A DNA stretch of 16,851 nt from CAWKEY01 sp963848675 (lineage in GTDB: Bacteria > Pseudomonadota > Gammaproteobacteria > Methylococcales > Methylomonadaceae). The DNA lies in contig CAWKEY010000003.1 in assembly GCA_963848675.1 (NCBI GenBank), positions 1-16,851 of the forward strand, in the 5' to 3' direction. Under the pieces are notes generated by a model. The model saw only the letters and a program-made list of their open reading frames with translations, searched no databases and was not told the DNA's origin. Shown one piece after another: positions 7,739 to 15,000 of this stretch; within the stretch, counting starts at the first letter, position 1; each line of letters opens with the position of its first letter. The position numbers and the translations under genes were made by a program.

Positions 7739-8219
7739 GTAAGTCAATCCGAGATTTCTTCACGCTTTACATTTCATCATGTTAAGACGCTTTAAAAAAT
7801 AATTTGGGGCAGACCATGTTTTAATTAACACGCATAATAACTTTTTTTCAACCAGACAGATAATACCTAGAAACAGTTAAGACAAACTAACTGGTAAGAG
7901 CTGTGAACTGTTTGTAACTATTGTGCAGAACCACCTAAATGAACTCGTGAAAACACACATCACGAACGCACTAGTGGTAAGGAAACTGGTATAGTCTCAC
8001 CCGCCAAACGTCTACACAGCGCAGTTTCAGTGGGATTAAAGACTCGCTAGCCGGGTCTCATAAACGGCAGGTCGAAGGTTCGAGACCTTCCAGGCACACT
8101 ATTTATTCCCCTTCTCGGCATTGCCCTCGGCATTGCCGGCACCAGACACATATATTCCTTGTTATAGCGAGAAACCACGTATTACGCGGCGTTCAGCCCA
8201 TCTTGGTTAACTTGTACCA
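7739..8219. other. Non-coding stretch between porin and RAYT locus
   Basis: I see no convincing gene here. The right flank of the porin (7739-7990) is AT-rich and probably carries its promoter on the minus strand. A GGGGCAGACCATG segment near 7805 resembles transposon-tip sequence but I find no partner. A tRNA-like 3' half sits at 8041-8101. CTCGGCATTGCC occurs twice in tandem at about 8115-8140. Confidence 0.5.
8041..8101 (+). other. tRNA-like 3' half (possible attachment-site remnant)
   Basis: A perfect T-arm, GAAGG-TTCGAGA-CCTTC (8074-8090), is preceded by AGGTC as a variable loop and a CTCATAA loop-like stretch (8057-8063), and followed by CAGGCAC, A and CTA (8091-8101), one base from CCA. 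No matching 5' acceptor strand (GTGCCTG-like) is present upstream, and the anticodon stem pairs poorly. It is therefore not a functional tRNA by eye. Such 3' halves are typical scars of integration into a tRNA gene. Confidence 0.45.
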
Positions 8220-8240
8220 AATGGAAGAATGGGGTCAAAT

Positions 8241-8414
8241 GGAAGAATGGGGTCAAGCCTATTTTACAATGTTATGTTGATTATCTAAATGGAAGAATGG
8301 GGTCTATGGAAGAATGGGGTCAAGCCTATTTTACAATGTTAAGTTGATTATCTATATAAATGAAAGAAGAATGGGGTCAAGCCGATCTTTACAATGTTAG
8401 GTTGATTATCTATA
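8241..8414 (+). repeat. Three tandem copies of the RAYT left end
   Basis: Units A (8241-8287), B (8308-8354) and C (8366-8414) share GAAGAATGGGGTCAAGCC, then an AT-rich part with ACAATGTTA, then GTTGATTATCTA. A and B read AAGCCTATTTT; C, next to the gene, reads AAGCCGATCTT. Tip-only copies precede A (8223-8236) and B (8291-8304). Confidence 0.8.
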
Positions 8415-8416
8415 AT
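8388..8416 (+). promoter_or_regulatory. Sigma70 promoter inside the RAYT left end
   Basis: TTTACA (8388-8393) and TATAAT (8411-8416) are separated by exactly 17 bases. Transcription should start at about 8423, one base before the ATG at 8424, which predicts a leaderless message. Unit B carries a weaker version (TTTACA 8330-8335, TATATA 8353-8358, also 17 apart). Confidence 0.65.
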
Positions 8417-8423
8417 ATCCTTT

Positions 8424-9401
8424 ATGCCCAGACCAACCAGAATAGAATATGAAGGAGCGTTTCACCATGTGATGAATCGGGGGCGCAACCATGAAAATAT
8501 TTTTCATGATAAACGTTATTTCGATGAATTTCTAAAATGTCTTAAAGAGGCAAGCGAACAGTTTGATGCGGTTATCCATGCTTATTGTTTAATGACTAAC
8601 CACTATCATTTATTAATTGAAACACCCAGGGCAAACCTTGCCCGTATTATGCGTCACATCAACGGGGTATATACCCAAAGGCACAATAGGCTTAAAAAAA
8701 ATGATGGCAGCTTATTTCGTGGGCGCTATAAATCAGTGCTGGTTGATGAAGATGACTACCTACTACAACTCACTCGATATATTCATTTAAACCCGATAGA
8801 AACAAAAGAGCCAATGGTACGGAATTTAGCAGACTACGAATGGTCAAGTTATCCAGCGTATATCAATAAAGCAAAATCACCGAGCTGGTTGCACCGGAAA
8901 AAGACCTATCAAATGCTGGGACACAAACAACGTTATAAAGGGTATCAAAACTATATCGCAAAAGGCGTGGACGAAGATATCAAACGTTATTATTGTCACT
9001 ACAACATACTATCGGTACTCGGTAGTCCGGAGTTTAAAAAGAGTGCTATGGATTCATCTGAAGAAACAGAATTAGATGAACTAAGAAAATCACTAATCAA
9101 TAAGCCAGATACCGACGAGATCATCAAACTCGTTTGCCATTACACCAAAACTAACGAACAGGATATTAGAGTGAAGCCGAAGGGAAAGCGTCAACCTAAC
9201 GCCATAAGAGCATTTGCGATGTTTGCCTGTCGCTGCTATGGAGACAGTAGTCAAAAGCAGATAGCGAAAGCTTTTCAGTTGCGGCATCCTGGTGGGTCTT
9301 CTTTTTCTATAAATAAAATAAAGAAAGAAATCTCACAAGGACTTTGGGGAAAAGAAATAAAGTGGCTGAAAAAACAACTAAACATTGTAAAATCGGATTG
9401 A
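8424..9401 (+). CDS. REP-associated tyrosine transposase (Y1, HUH) with C-terminal HTH
   Basis: A 325-residue single-strand transposase. The N-terminal Y1 domain starts MPRPTRIEYEGAFHHVMNRG, has the HUH motif H60-Y-H62 in MTNHYHLLIET and the nucleophile Tyr83 in GVYTQRHNRL, followed by LFRGRYKSVLVDEDDYLL and RYIHLNP, all hallmarks of the TnpA_REP family. The C-terminal part (about 255-303) resembles the DnaA-type helix-turn-helix found in long RAYTs. No clear ribosome binding site precedes the ATG; the promoter TATAAT ends eight bases upstream, so translation is probably leaderless. It should bind and nick the flanking REP-like ends. This copy is intact; two 3' copies downstream are truncated. 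Confidence 0.88.
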   Translation: MPRPTRIEYEGAFHHVMNRGRNHENIFHDKRYFDEFLKCLKEASEQFDAVIHAYCLMTNHYHLLIETPRANLARIMRHINGVYTQRHNRLKKNDGSLFRGRYKSVLVDEDDYLLQLTRYIHLNPIETKEPMVRNLADYEWSSYPAYINKAKSPSWLHRKKTYQMLGHKQRYKGYQNYIAKGVDEDIKRYYCHYNILSVLGSPEFKKSAMDSSEETELDELRKSLINKPDTDEIIKLVCHYTKTNEQDIRVKPKGKRQPNAIRAFAMFACRCYGDSSQKQIAKAFQLRHPGGSSFSINKIKKEISQGLWGKEIKWLKKQLNIVKSD

Positions 9402-9411
9402 CCCCTTTTTT

Positions 9412-10204
9412 TTTATTAATTGAAACACCCAGGGCAAACCTTGCCCGTATTATGCGTCACATCAACGGGGTATATACCCAAAGGCACAATAGGCTTAAAA
9501 AAAATGATGGCAGCTTATTTCGTGGGCGCTATAAATCAGTGCTGGTTGATGAAGATGACTACCTACTACAACTCACTCGATATATTCATTTAAACCCGAT
9601 AGAAACAAAAGAGCCAATGGTACGGAATTTAGCAGACTACGAATGGTCAAGTTATCCAGCGTATATCAATAAAGCAAAATCACCGAGCTGATTGCACCGA
9701 AAAAAGACCTATCAAATGCTGGGACACAAACAACGTTATAAAGGGTATCAAAACTATATCGCAAAAGGCGTGGACGAAGATATCAAACGTTATTATTGTC
9801 ACTACAACATACTATCGGTACTCGGTAGTCCGGAGTTTAAAAAGAGTGCTATGGATTCATCTGAAGAAACAGAATTAGATGAACTAAGAAAATCACTAAT
9901 CAATAAGCCAGATACCGACGAGATCATCAAACTCGTTTGCCATTACACCAAAACTAACGAACAGGATATTAGAGTGAAGCCGAAGGGAAAGCGTCAACCT
10001 AACGCCATAAGAGCATTTGCGATGTTTGCCTGTCGCTGCTATGGAGACAGTAGTCAAAAGCAGATAGCGAAAGCTTTTCAGTTGCGGCATCCTGGCGGGT
10101 CTTCTTTTTCTATAAATAAAATAAAGAAAGAAATCTTACAAGGACTTTGGGGAAAAGAAATAAAGTGGCTGAAAAAACAACTTAACATTGTAAAATCGGA
10201 TTGA
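9412..10204 (+). pseudogene. Second RAYT copy, 5'-truncated, with a nonsense codon
   Basis: This repeats 8609-9401 almost exactly at an offset of 803. It begins inside the HUH motif codons (after NHYH), joined to the T-run after the first gene at a shared TTT. The N-terminal 61 residues are therefore missing. A TGG to TGA change at 9689-9691 (Trp155 of the intact copy) splits the frame. Only a few other differences are visible, so the duplication is recent. The upstream frame from 9344 is a chance fusion of out-of-frame sequence to this copy. Confidence 0.85.
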
Positions 10205-10215
10205 CCCCCTTTTTT

Positions 10216-10406
10216 TTTGCCTGTCGCTGCTATGGAGACAGTAGTCAAAAGCAGATAGCGAAAGCTTTTCAGCTGCGGCATCCTGGTGGGTCTTCTTTTT
10301 CTATAAATAAAATAAAGAAAGAAATCTCACAAGGACTTTGGGGAAAAGAAATAAAGTGGCTGAAAAAACAACTTAACATTGTAAAATAGGCTTGACCCCT
10401 TTTTTC
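10216..10406 (+). pseudogene. Third RAYT copy, last 60 codons only
   Basis: It matches 9222-9412 at an offset of 994 and keeps only the C-terminal helix-turn-helix coding part. The junction again uses TTT: the T-run of copy 2 flows into TTTGCCTGTCGC. Its right end reads AATAGGCTTGACCCC, differing from the AATCGGATTGACCCC of copies 1 and 2 but matching left units A and B. The coding frame ends at a TAG within that end. Confidence 0.8.
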
Positions 10407-10410
10407 TTTA

Positions 10411-10439
10411 CGGTTCATCCCCACAGATGCGGGGAACAC
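10411..10439 (-). CRISPR. Single type I-E CRISPR repeat
   Basis: A 29-base repeat which on the minus strand starts GTGTTCCCCGCATC and ends GGGGATGAACCG, the type I-E pattern with a CCCC/GGGG stem. It is oriented away from cas2 and its leader, so it is the leader-proximal first repeat. No second repeat follows at the expected 61-base period: after five bases (TAAAG on the minus strand) the RAYT right end begins. Confidence 0.85.
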
Positions 10440-10509
10440 ACTGATTCTAACCTATTGGTTTATCAGATTAAATTGAACCTGTACATTTCTACCGATTTTT
10501 TCCAAGTTG
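10440..10509 (-). promoter_or_regulatory. CRISPR leader
   Basis: An AT-rich 70-base gap lies between the cas2 stop and the first repeat, read on the minus strand, the usual place of a type I-E leader that drives array transcription and guides spacer insertion. I could not find a clear IHF consensus. Confidence 0.6.
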
Positions 10510-10812
10510 TTAAAGAGCATTTTCTTCGTCCTGAGGAAGGAAGGAGACGAGTCGAACTCCGTCCATTTCCATTGGGATTCTTCGATTTTCTCCCAGTGTC
10601 TGGAAGTCGAATCCTGATTCCGTATTTGTTTGCCAGGCCATGACGATATTGCCATCTTCGCAGAATGTTTCACATTGTTCCCAGATCATTTCCCTGACTT
10701 TTGCTGAGACGTTGCCTATATAGATTCCAGCTCTTATTTGTAATAACCAGACAGCCAGGCGGCCTCTTAATCTTGCTGGGATGGTTTCACTTGCAATAAC
10801 GAGCATCGACAT
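10510..10812 (-). CDS. cas2: Cas2, type I-E
   Basis: A 100-residue protein closely resembling E. coli Cas2 (94 residues): it opens MSMLVIASETIPARLRGRLA, then WLLQIRAGIYIGNVSAK, VREMIWEQ, GNIVMAWQTNTESGFDFQT, and ends with GVRLVSFLP plus a short tail. Cas2 dimers bridge two Cas1 dimers in the complex that inserts new spacers. The start is two bases after the cas1 stop, the normal cas1-cas2 operon spacing, and the leader follows directly. The frame is intact, but its partner Cas1 is broken and no interference genes (cas3, cas5-8) are in the window, so it is probably an orphan. Confidence 0.92.
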   Translation of the reverse strand: MSMLVIASETIPARLRGRLAVWLLQIRAGIYIGNVSAKVREMIWEQCETFCEDGNIVMAWQTNTESGFDFQTLGENRRIPMEMDGVRLVSFLPQDEENAL

Positions 10813-10814
10813 AA

Positions 10815-11158
10815 TTAGTTACTCCTGTGACCATCGTCGCCGATAGATTCGGCAGGTGGAATTGCAGGCGGTACTGATTCTTTTGGTGCTTTAGGTGGTT
10901 TTATACCACCGGCAGCTAGTACTTCCTCAATTAACGGGATAATTTTTTTGAGGATTTCTGTTCACGAAAAACATCACGACAGGCAAGCCTGACCGCTCTA
11001 TCGGGTTGTGTTGGGCTGCTACTTGCAACCTTAAAAGCGATTGGAATAACGCTGTCAAATTTGTAAATACCGGCTATGTCGTAAACGAATGATTGAGGTT
11101 TTCCAGGTGGAGTAAATCGAGGTGTAATGAACAAAACTGCAAGGGTGGCCGAGGCTAA
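10815..11158 (-). pseudogene. cas1: Cas1 (type I-E), C-terminal remnant with frameshift
   Basis: About 115 residues of the C-terminal third of Cas1 (family about 305). On the minus strand GKPQSFVYDIAGIYKFD, PDRAVRLACRDVFRE and, after a one-base shift near 10955-10965, EILKKIIPLIEEVLAAG and the tail SIGDDGHRSN match E. coli Cas1 in order. Of the metal-binding residues known in E. coli Cas1 (E141, H208, D221), E141 is deleted, the H208 region is rearranged (FITPRFTPPGKP instead of FVHTGKP), and D221 is Gly (YDIAG). The stop at 10815-10817 lies two bases before cas2. The upstream end stops at a palindromic scar at 11159-11216. The enzyme is dead. Confidence 0.88.
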
Positions 11159-11216
11159 CTTCACATAATTTGGTACTTCACATTACACTATTTATGTGGA
11201 GCTGCACATAAATAGT
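11159..11216. repeat. Solo palindromic site with RIT-like core, at a transposase/cas1 junction
   Basis: A 30-bp inverted repeat at 11187-11216 has 12-base arms (ACTATTTATGTG and CACATAAATAGT) around GAGCTG. Next to it lie two direct half-sites, CTTCACATAA (11159-11168) and CTTCACATTA (11176-11185). The core TTATGTG-N6-CACATAA is the same as in the palindrome at the RIT right end (3443-3462). The site separates two gene fragments and is absent from both families, so it is an insertion or recombination scar. Confidence 0.7.
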
Positions 11217-11424
11217 TACTCATCACTGCATAAGCGGCAATATCAATCGCGAAGATGCCGGCCAGTTCCAGCAAGCGATCTTCAATCCACTGCCTGCGGT
11301 GTTCGAAGTTTTTACCGGTGAGTGTGTCTTCACCACACAGAAACGCGCGGCGTACACAACGAGAAACGCAATGGTAATAGGGTGTGGCTTCAAGAGACAC
11401 CAATGTCTTCCCTGGTTTTGGCAT
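11217..11424 (-). pseudogene. Y1 transposase (RAYT-like), N-terminal fragment
   Basis: About 69 codons begin MPKPGKTLVSLEATPYYHCV, then SRCVRRAFLCGEDTLTG, FEHRRQWIEDRLLELAG, and end at AVMSN. In this family HYH (the HUH motif) follows MSN directly; here it is replaced by the palindrome at 11187-11216, which adds ten out-of-place residues before a stop. The start is supported by AAGGA (11432-11436) seven bases upstream. The catalytic histidines and tyrosine are lost, so the product is inactive. It is a different subtype from the RAYT at 8424 (only general resemblance). Confidence 0.8.
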
Positions 11425-11506
11425 AGTGCTGTCCTTAGCTAATTGTTTGTATGAGAGTACAAATTTGCCAGGCTGGTGTCAATTGATTTTGTGGGTGTCC
11501 GTAATC
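11425..11506 (-). promoter_or_regulatory. Upstream region of the Y1 transposase fragment
   Basis: A short gap between the transposase start and the IS91 remnant. On the minus strand it holds TTGACA (around 11481) and the AAGGA ribosome site; a TACTCT segment about 17-20 bases after the TTGACA could act as a poor -10 box. It is probably the left end of that transposon, carrying its promoter. Confidence 0.35.
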
Positions 11507-12005
11507 ATCTGGGGTAACAAAAACCCGATGTTTGCTGTTTGGTGCCAAAACACCGTGGAATCGTGTTAGATTGACACGAGGTTTGGGAATCAGTGCTGAC
11601 AATCGTGCAATAAAGTCCAGTGGCTGAAAGAACACATGAGTGGTTCCATCTCTATACGGTGTTTTGAGTTGGTCGCTCCTGCGCACGCGACATTAGTGAA
11701 TCCCTTCACGTCATAACGAATACGCCCACCAGACGTCATAGCCAGACGCTTTTCTGATACCGCCGGACGACAGATGTAACGACACAGTCTTTCCAGTTTC
11801 TTGCGCTGGTCTCGTCGCGCCATTATTCCGGCATGCAAGCTAAAACCGGCTATTTGTCCAATCTGCGCTTCATTGCTTTCATTGTCACTTGCTGGCAGGG
11901 TTTGCAAGGTAAAGACCTTTTGTCCCTGTTGCTCACTCACTGCAATTCGTTGGCTGCTTTTGCCAGCGGGTAGAAACCGCGTCATCTGTGCAGCTGCTCG
12001 ACCTC
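11507..12005 (-). pseudogene. IS91-type transposase remnant (second subtype), frameshifted
   Basis: Reading on the minus strand, VFTLQTLPA, IGQIAGFSLHAGIMA, RKKLERLCRYICRPAVSEKR and TSGGRIRY are followed after a 41-base insertion, in another frame, by QLKTPYRDGTTHVFFQPLDF, IARLSALIPKPRVNLTRFHG and VLAPNSKHR. This order matches the C-terminal half of IS91-type transposases of the LKTPYRDGTTH subtype, unlike the YLSRY subtype at the left of the window. The insertion (about 11673-11713) shifts the frame and contains a small GTCGC/GCGAC inverted repeat. The N-terminal half is missing: the upstream border is within a few bases of the tamB stop. It is inactive. Confidence 0.75.
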
Positions 12006-15000
12006 TCATTCTAGCTCCCAAGTGTAGAAGATATCTGCGGCACTGCTTCTTGGTGTCGTGGTGCCTTCAACATGTATTTTCCGAGATAGCCGGTAGCGCG
12101 TGGAAAATTCGGCTTCTCCGGTATCCAGATTTGTGCCGACCGATACCGACAATCTGGGGTTGACCTGGCGACCGATAGCAAGCTTCGTGTCTCCCCCTTG
12201 CCCGATATCTTGGGCTGGTTTACCGATCAGCAGGTAGGAAATGACGTCATTTTCACTCATCGCTGGCGTGGAGAAGGTGGTGATTCGGGGCTTTTTGATG
12301 GAGCCAATGGCATTGATGCCCACGATGACCTCATCGATCTGGCGAGTGGCGCGCAGGTTGATTCCGGGATTGCCAGGAGGCCCGCCGACGAAGGAAATGA
12401 TGCCCCGCTCGATCGTGAGATCTTGCCCGTAGGCGCGATAGGTGCCCTGGTCGATGTTGATATCACCGGCGACGGCAAGCGCCTCATTTGGCTTTGCTTT
12501 GGCATTCAGCTCGCCTTCGAAGAAGGCATCCAGTCCAAAACCCACAAAATGGATCTCTTTCCCCAAGGTCAAGGTGACATCCATTTCCAACGGCATGGGT
12601 TGCGCTGCCTTTTCAGTATCGGCGTCCTGGAGAACCACCACATCCTCGTGGGCCGACCTGGCACTCGGTGGCAGGGTCTTGAGGAAAATATCGGCCTTTG
12701 GCACGGTGGTGTTTCCAGCCAGGCGCAATGCCTGTGGTGTCTTCTCGATGACCAGATCCGGACTGACTAAGATGCGCGCTTCCGGCAGGTTCACCGCAAG
12801 AAAATTATCCCCCTTGATCTCAACTTTCGTTGGCCAGCCGGATTGGGCGTCTAACTGACTGTTTCCCTTGATGGCTATGTTGCCCTCTGTGGATGCCAAC
12901 AACCCATCGATGTCCACGGTTTCTCCCCTGCCAGCGATGTCGATCGAAGAATCGTTCAGCGCGACACCAAACTCCGGCGCGTCCAGCCGTGCGATGTTGA
13001 TTTTCCCCTCGCCATTTAGTCTTGGTCGCCCGATCGTCCCCTGCACATCGAAGTCCAATCGAATGCTTCCATCGAGTGCTGAAAGTTGAGGGACCATCGC
13101 GGTGAGGAAATCGAGCTTCGGTCCATCGAGTGCGATGTTTGCGCCGATCGTTGCTTGTCGTGGATCTTCGACGGCGAGCACATCGGGGGAGTTGACGCTG
13201 GCGGTTATCTTGTTTTCAGCCAGTCCCAGCTTGACCTCCCCCTTGGCAGCGTTTCCCCGCACATCGGCGACGATTCTCGCGCCGTCGTGCGGTAAGCTCA
13301 CTTCGCCGGTCTCGGGGAGCAGATAGACAATCTTTCCCGGGGTGATATTGACATCGGCATGGGCTTGCAGGGTTTTCCCCAGTTCCCCATTGCCGTTTGC
13401 CGAGAGCTCACCATCGAGGTTTTGAATCTCCGCCGGCACCAAGGGCTGGAGCCAGCCTAGCGGAAACGCCGCGATTTCAAAGCTGCCGCTGGCGCGCTGT
13501 CGCTGCGCGTCACGTTTATCCCATTTGCCCTGCGCGCAGAGCCGCGCACCTTCACGTCTCATGCACAGCGGGGCGGCCGAGGCCTTGGTCGCGCTGGCCA
13601 TCAGTGCAGTCGCACGCTCCAGATCCCAATTTCCAAACGCGTCGGATTGCAGCGAAAGGCGCTGCAGCAAACCCATCCAGAGCTCGCCCTTGAGCCCACC
13701 TTGCAGCGCGAGCTTGACCTGACCCTGTTCGTGTGCAACCGATGTTTCCATTTCGTGCGCATCGAGGGTGCCGGTAGCCGTGACGGAAAGTTGACTGATC
13801 TGCTGAGTCCCCACCATCAGCCCCTGTCCGGCCAGGTCAATGTTTGATGTTCTCTGGCTCGAGAGATCAACATCCAGATCCGCCGCTAACTGATCGAGTG
13901 CAAATTGCAGTGCATGCAAGGATTTAGCTTCAAGTTGGGCGCTGATCCGGGGCTGTGTCTGTGGCCCCTGCAGCGTGCCTCGACCAACGAGGCGCCCAGA
14001 AGCCTCCGGCATCAGGTCGGAGGCATCGGGAACATCGATCGCCCAATCCAATTTGGAATTCTCTCCCAGCTTGCCGTCAGCACGGATCTCTGAATCGCCG
14101 GAACCGATGATCAAGCCCTCGACTTTGATCTCTTCGGGATGGACATTGACCACGCCATTGCCTCGTATCGGCAGTCCCCGCAGCTCGCCTGTCAGGGCGT
14201 TGAGCGCCACCTTGGCGGTGGGACCGGCCTCACTCAGCGCGCCGCTGATGCTGGCGTTCATATCGATCGCGCCTTGCCAGTCGGGATACTGTGCCCCGGG
14301 ATTGAGTTGTTGTGCCGTCGTGGTGAAATCATAGTCTAGCGCAGGGAGCCATGAGAGCTTGCCGATGGTCTTGAGCACGCCATCGAGCGTCTGTCCGACG
14401 ACTTCGACGTGCGCGAGGCTTTGCTCGTTCCCCGTGCCCTGGATCGTCCATTGTCCCTGCGGAATATCCTTTCCCGACAGGTCGGTGGCGAGCTTGAACT
14501 GGTAATCGTCCATGGCGCCATTGGCAGAAAACTCCCCCTTAGCGCTGCCGGCGATGGGCTCCCCCGTCAGCGGCCATTGGATATCCTGCCAGTCCCCTTT
14601 CAGATCGAAGCGGTTATCCGCAAGCGAGGCGTTTCCGGACATCGACAACTGCATGGGCTGCGTTTGGTGATTGGCTTGCAGTTTGCTGATCAGAATCGAA
14701 GACTGTTCAAAATCCGCCGCAATGGCGAATTCGGATTTCAAATCGATCGTCGGATCAGTCGGGCTGTTGGCGAGGAGATGCCCATCGAGCTGCGCCCCTT
14801 TTAGATCACCGCGTGTATTGATCTTGCCTTTGATGTGTGCGGCAAGCGCCGGGCTGATCAGGCGTCCGGGGATGTCCTTGACAACCAGCGTACCGTCCCA
14901 GGCGAGATTCTCCAGTGGCTGAGTGATCGCAGCACCAAGGTCTAGTTGGGCATCACCGTCAAAGCGCTGGGTGATGTCGATTTGCCTTTTGTCGCCTGCT

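Larger units (their letters stand above)
8220..10406 (+). mobile_element. RAYT (REP-associated transposase) locus with multiplied ends
   Basis: One intact transposase gene is surrounded by repeated ends. On the left, five copies of GAAGAATGGGGTC start near 8224, 8242, 8292, 8309 and 8366; three of them extend through a TTTACAATGTT...GATTATCTA unit. On the right, three ends reading AACATTGTAAAAT...GACCCC plus a T-run close at about 9411, 10214 and 10406. Left and right ends are inverted copies of each other over about 25-30 bases. The right ends follow the intact gene and two progressively 5'-truncated copies of it. The locus abuts a type I-E CRISPR repeat at 10411. Confidence 0.75.

Noticed and set aside
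8018..8101. Complete tRNA gene
   Set aside because: No 5' acceptor strand pairs with CAGGCAC and the anticodon stem has several mismatches.
8220..8400. Regularly repeated GAAGAATGGGGTC as a CRISPR array
   Set aside because: Spacing is irregular, the intervening sequences are themselves repeated, and the units match the inverted RAYT ends.
9398..9414. GACCCC plus T-run as an intrinsic terminator of the RAYT gene
   Set aside because: No GC-rich stem precedes the T-run; the sequence is better explained as the transposon end.
9344..9691. A 115-codon frame joining the end of RAYT copy 1 to copy 2
   Set aside because: Its first part is an out-of-frame reading of the first gene and the T-run; it stops at the nonsense codon of copy 2.
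10392..10643. Plus-strand frame crossing the CRISPR repeat, leader and the end of cas2
   Set aside because: It is antisense to cas2 and translates a CRISPR repeat; no family resemblance.
11801..12163. 120-codon plus-strand frame across the tamB end and IS91-type remnant
   Set aside because: It spans an insertion boundary and is antisense to both features.
14425..14440. GTTCCCCGTGCC in tamB as a second CRISPR repeat
   Set aside because: The match covers only a short core, lacks the rest of the repeat and lies in conserved coding sequence.
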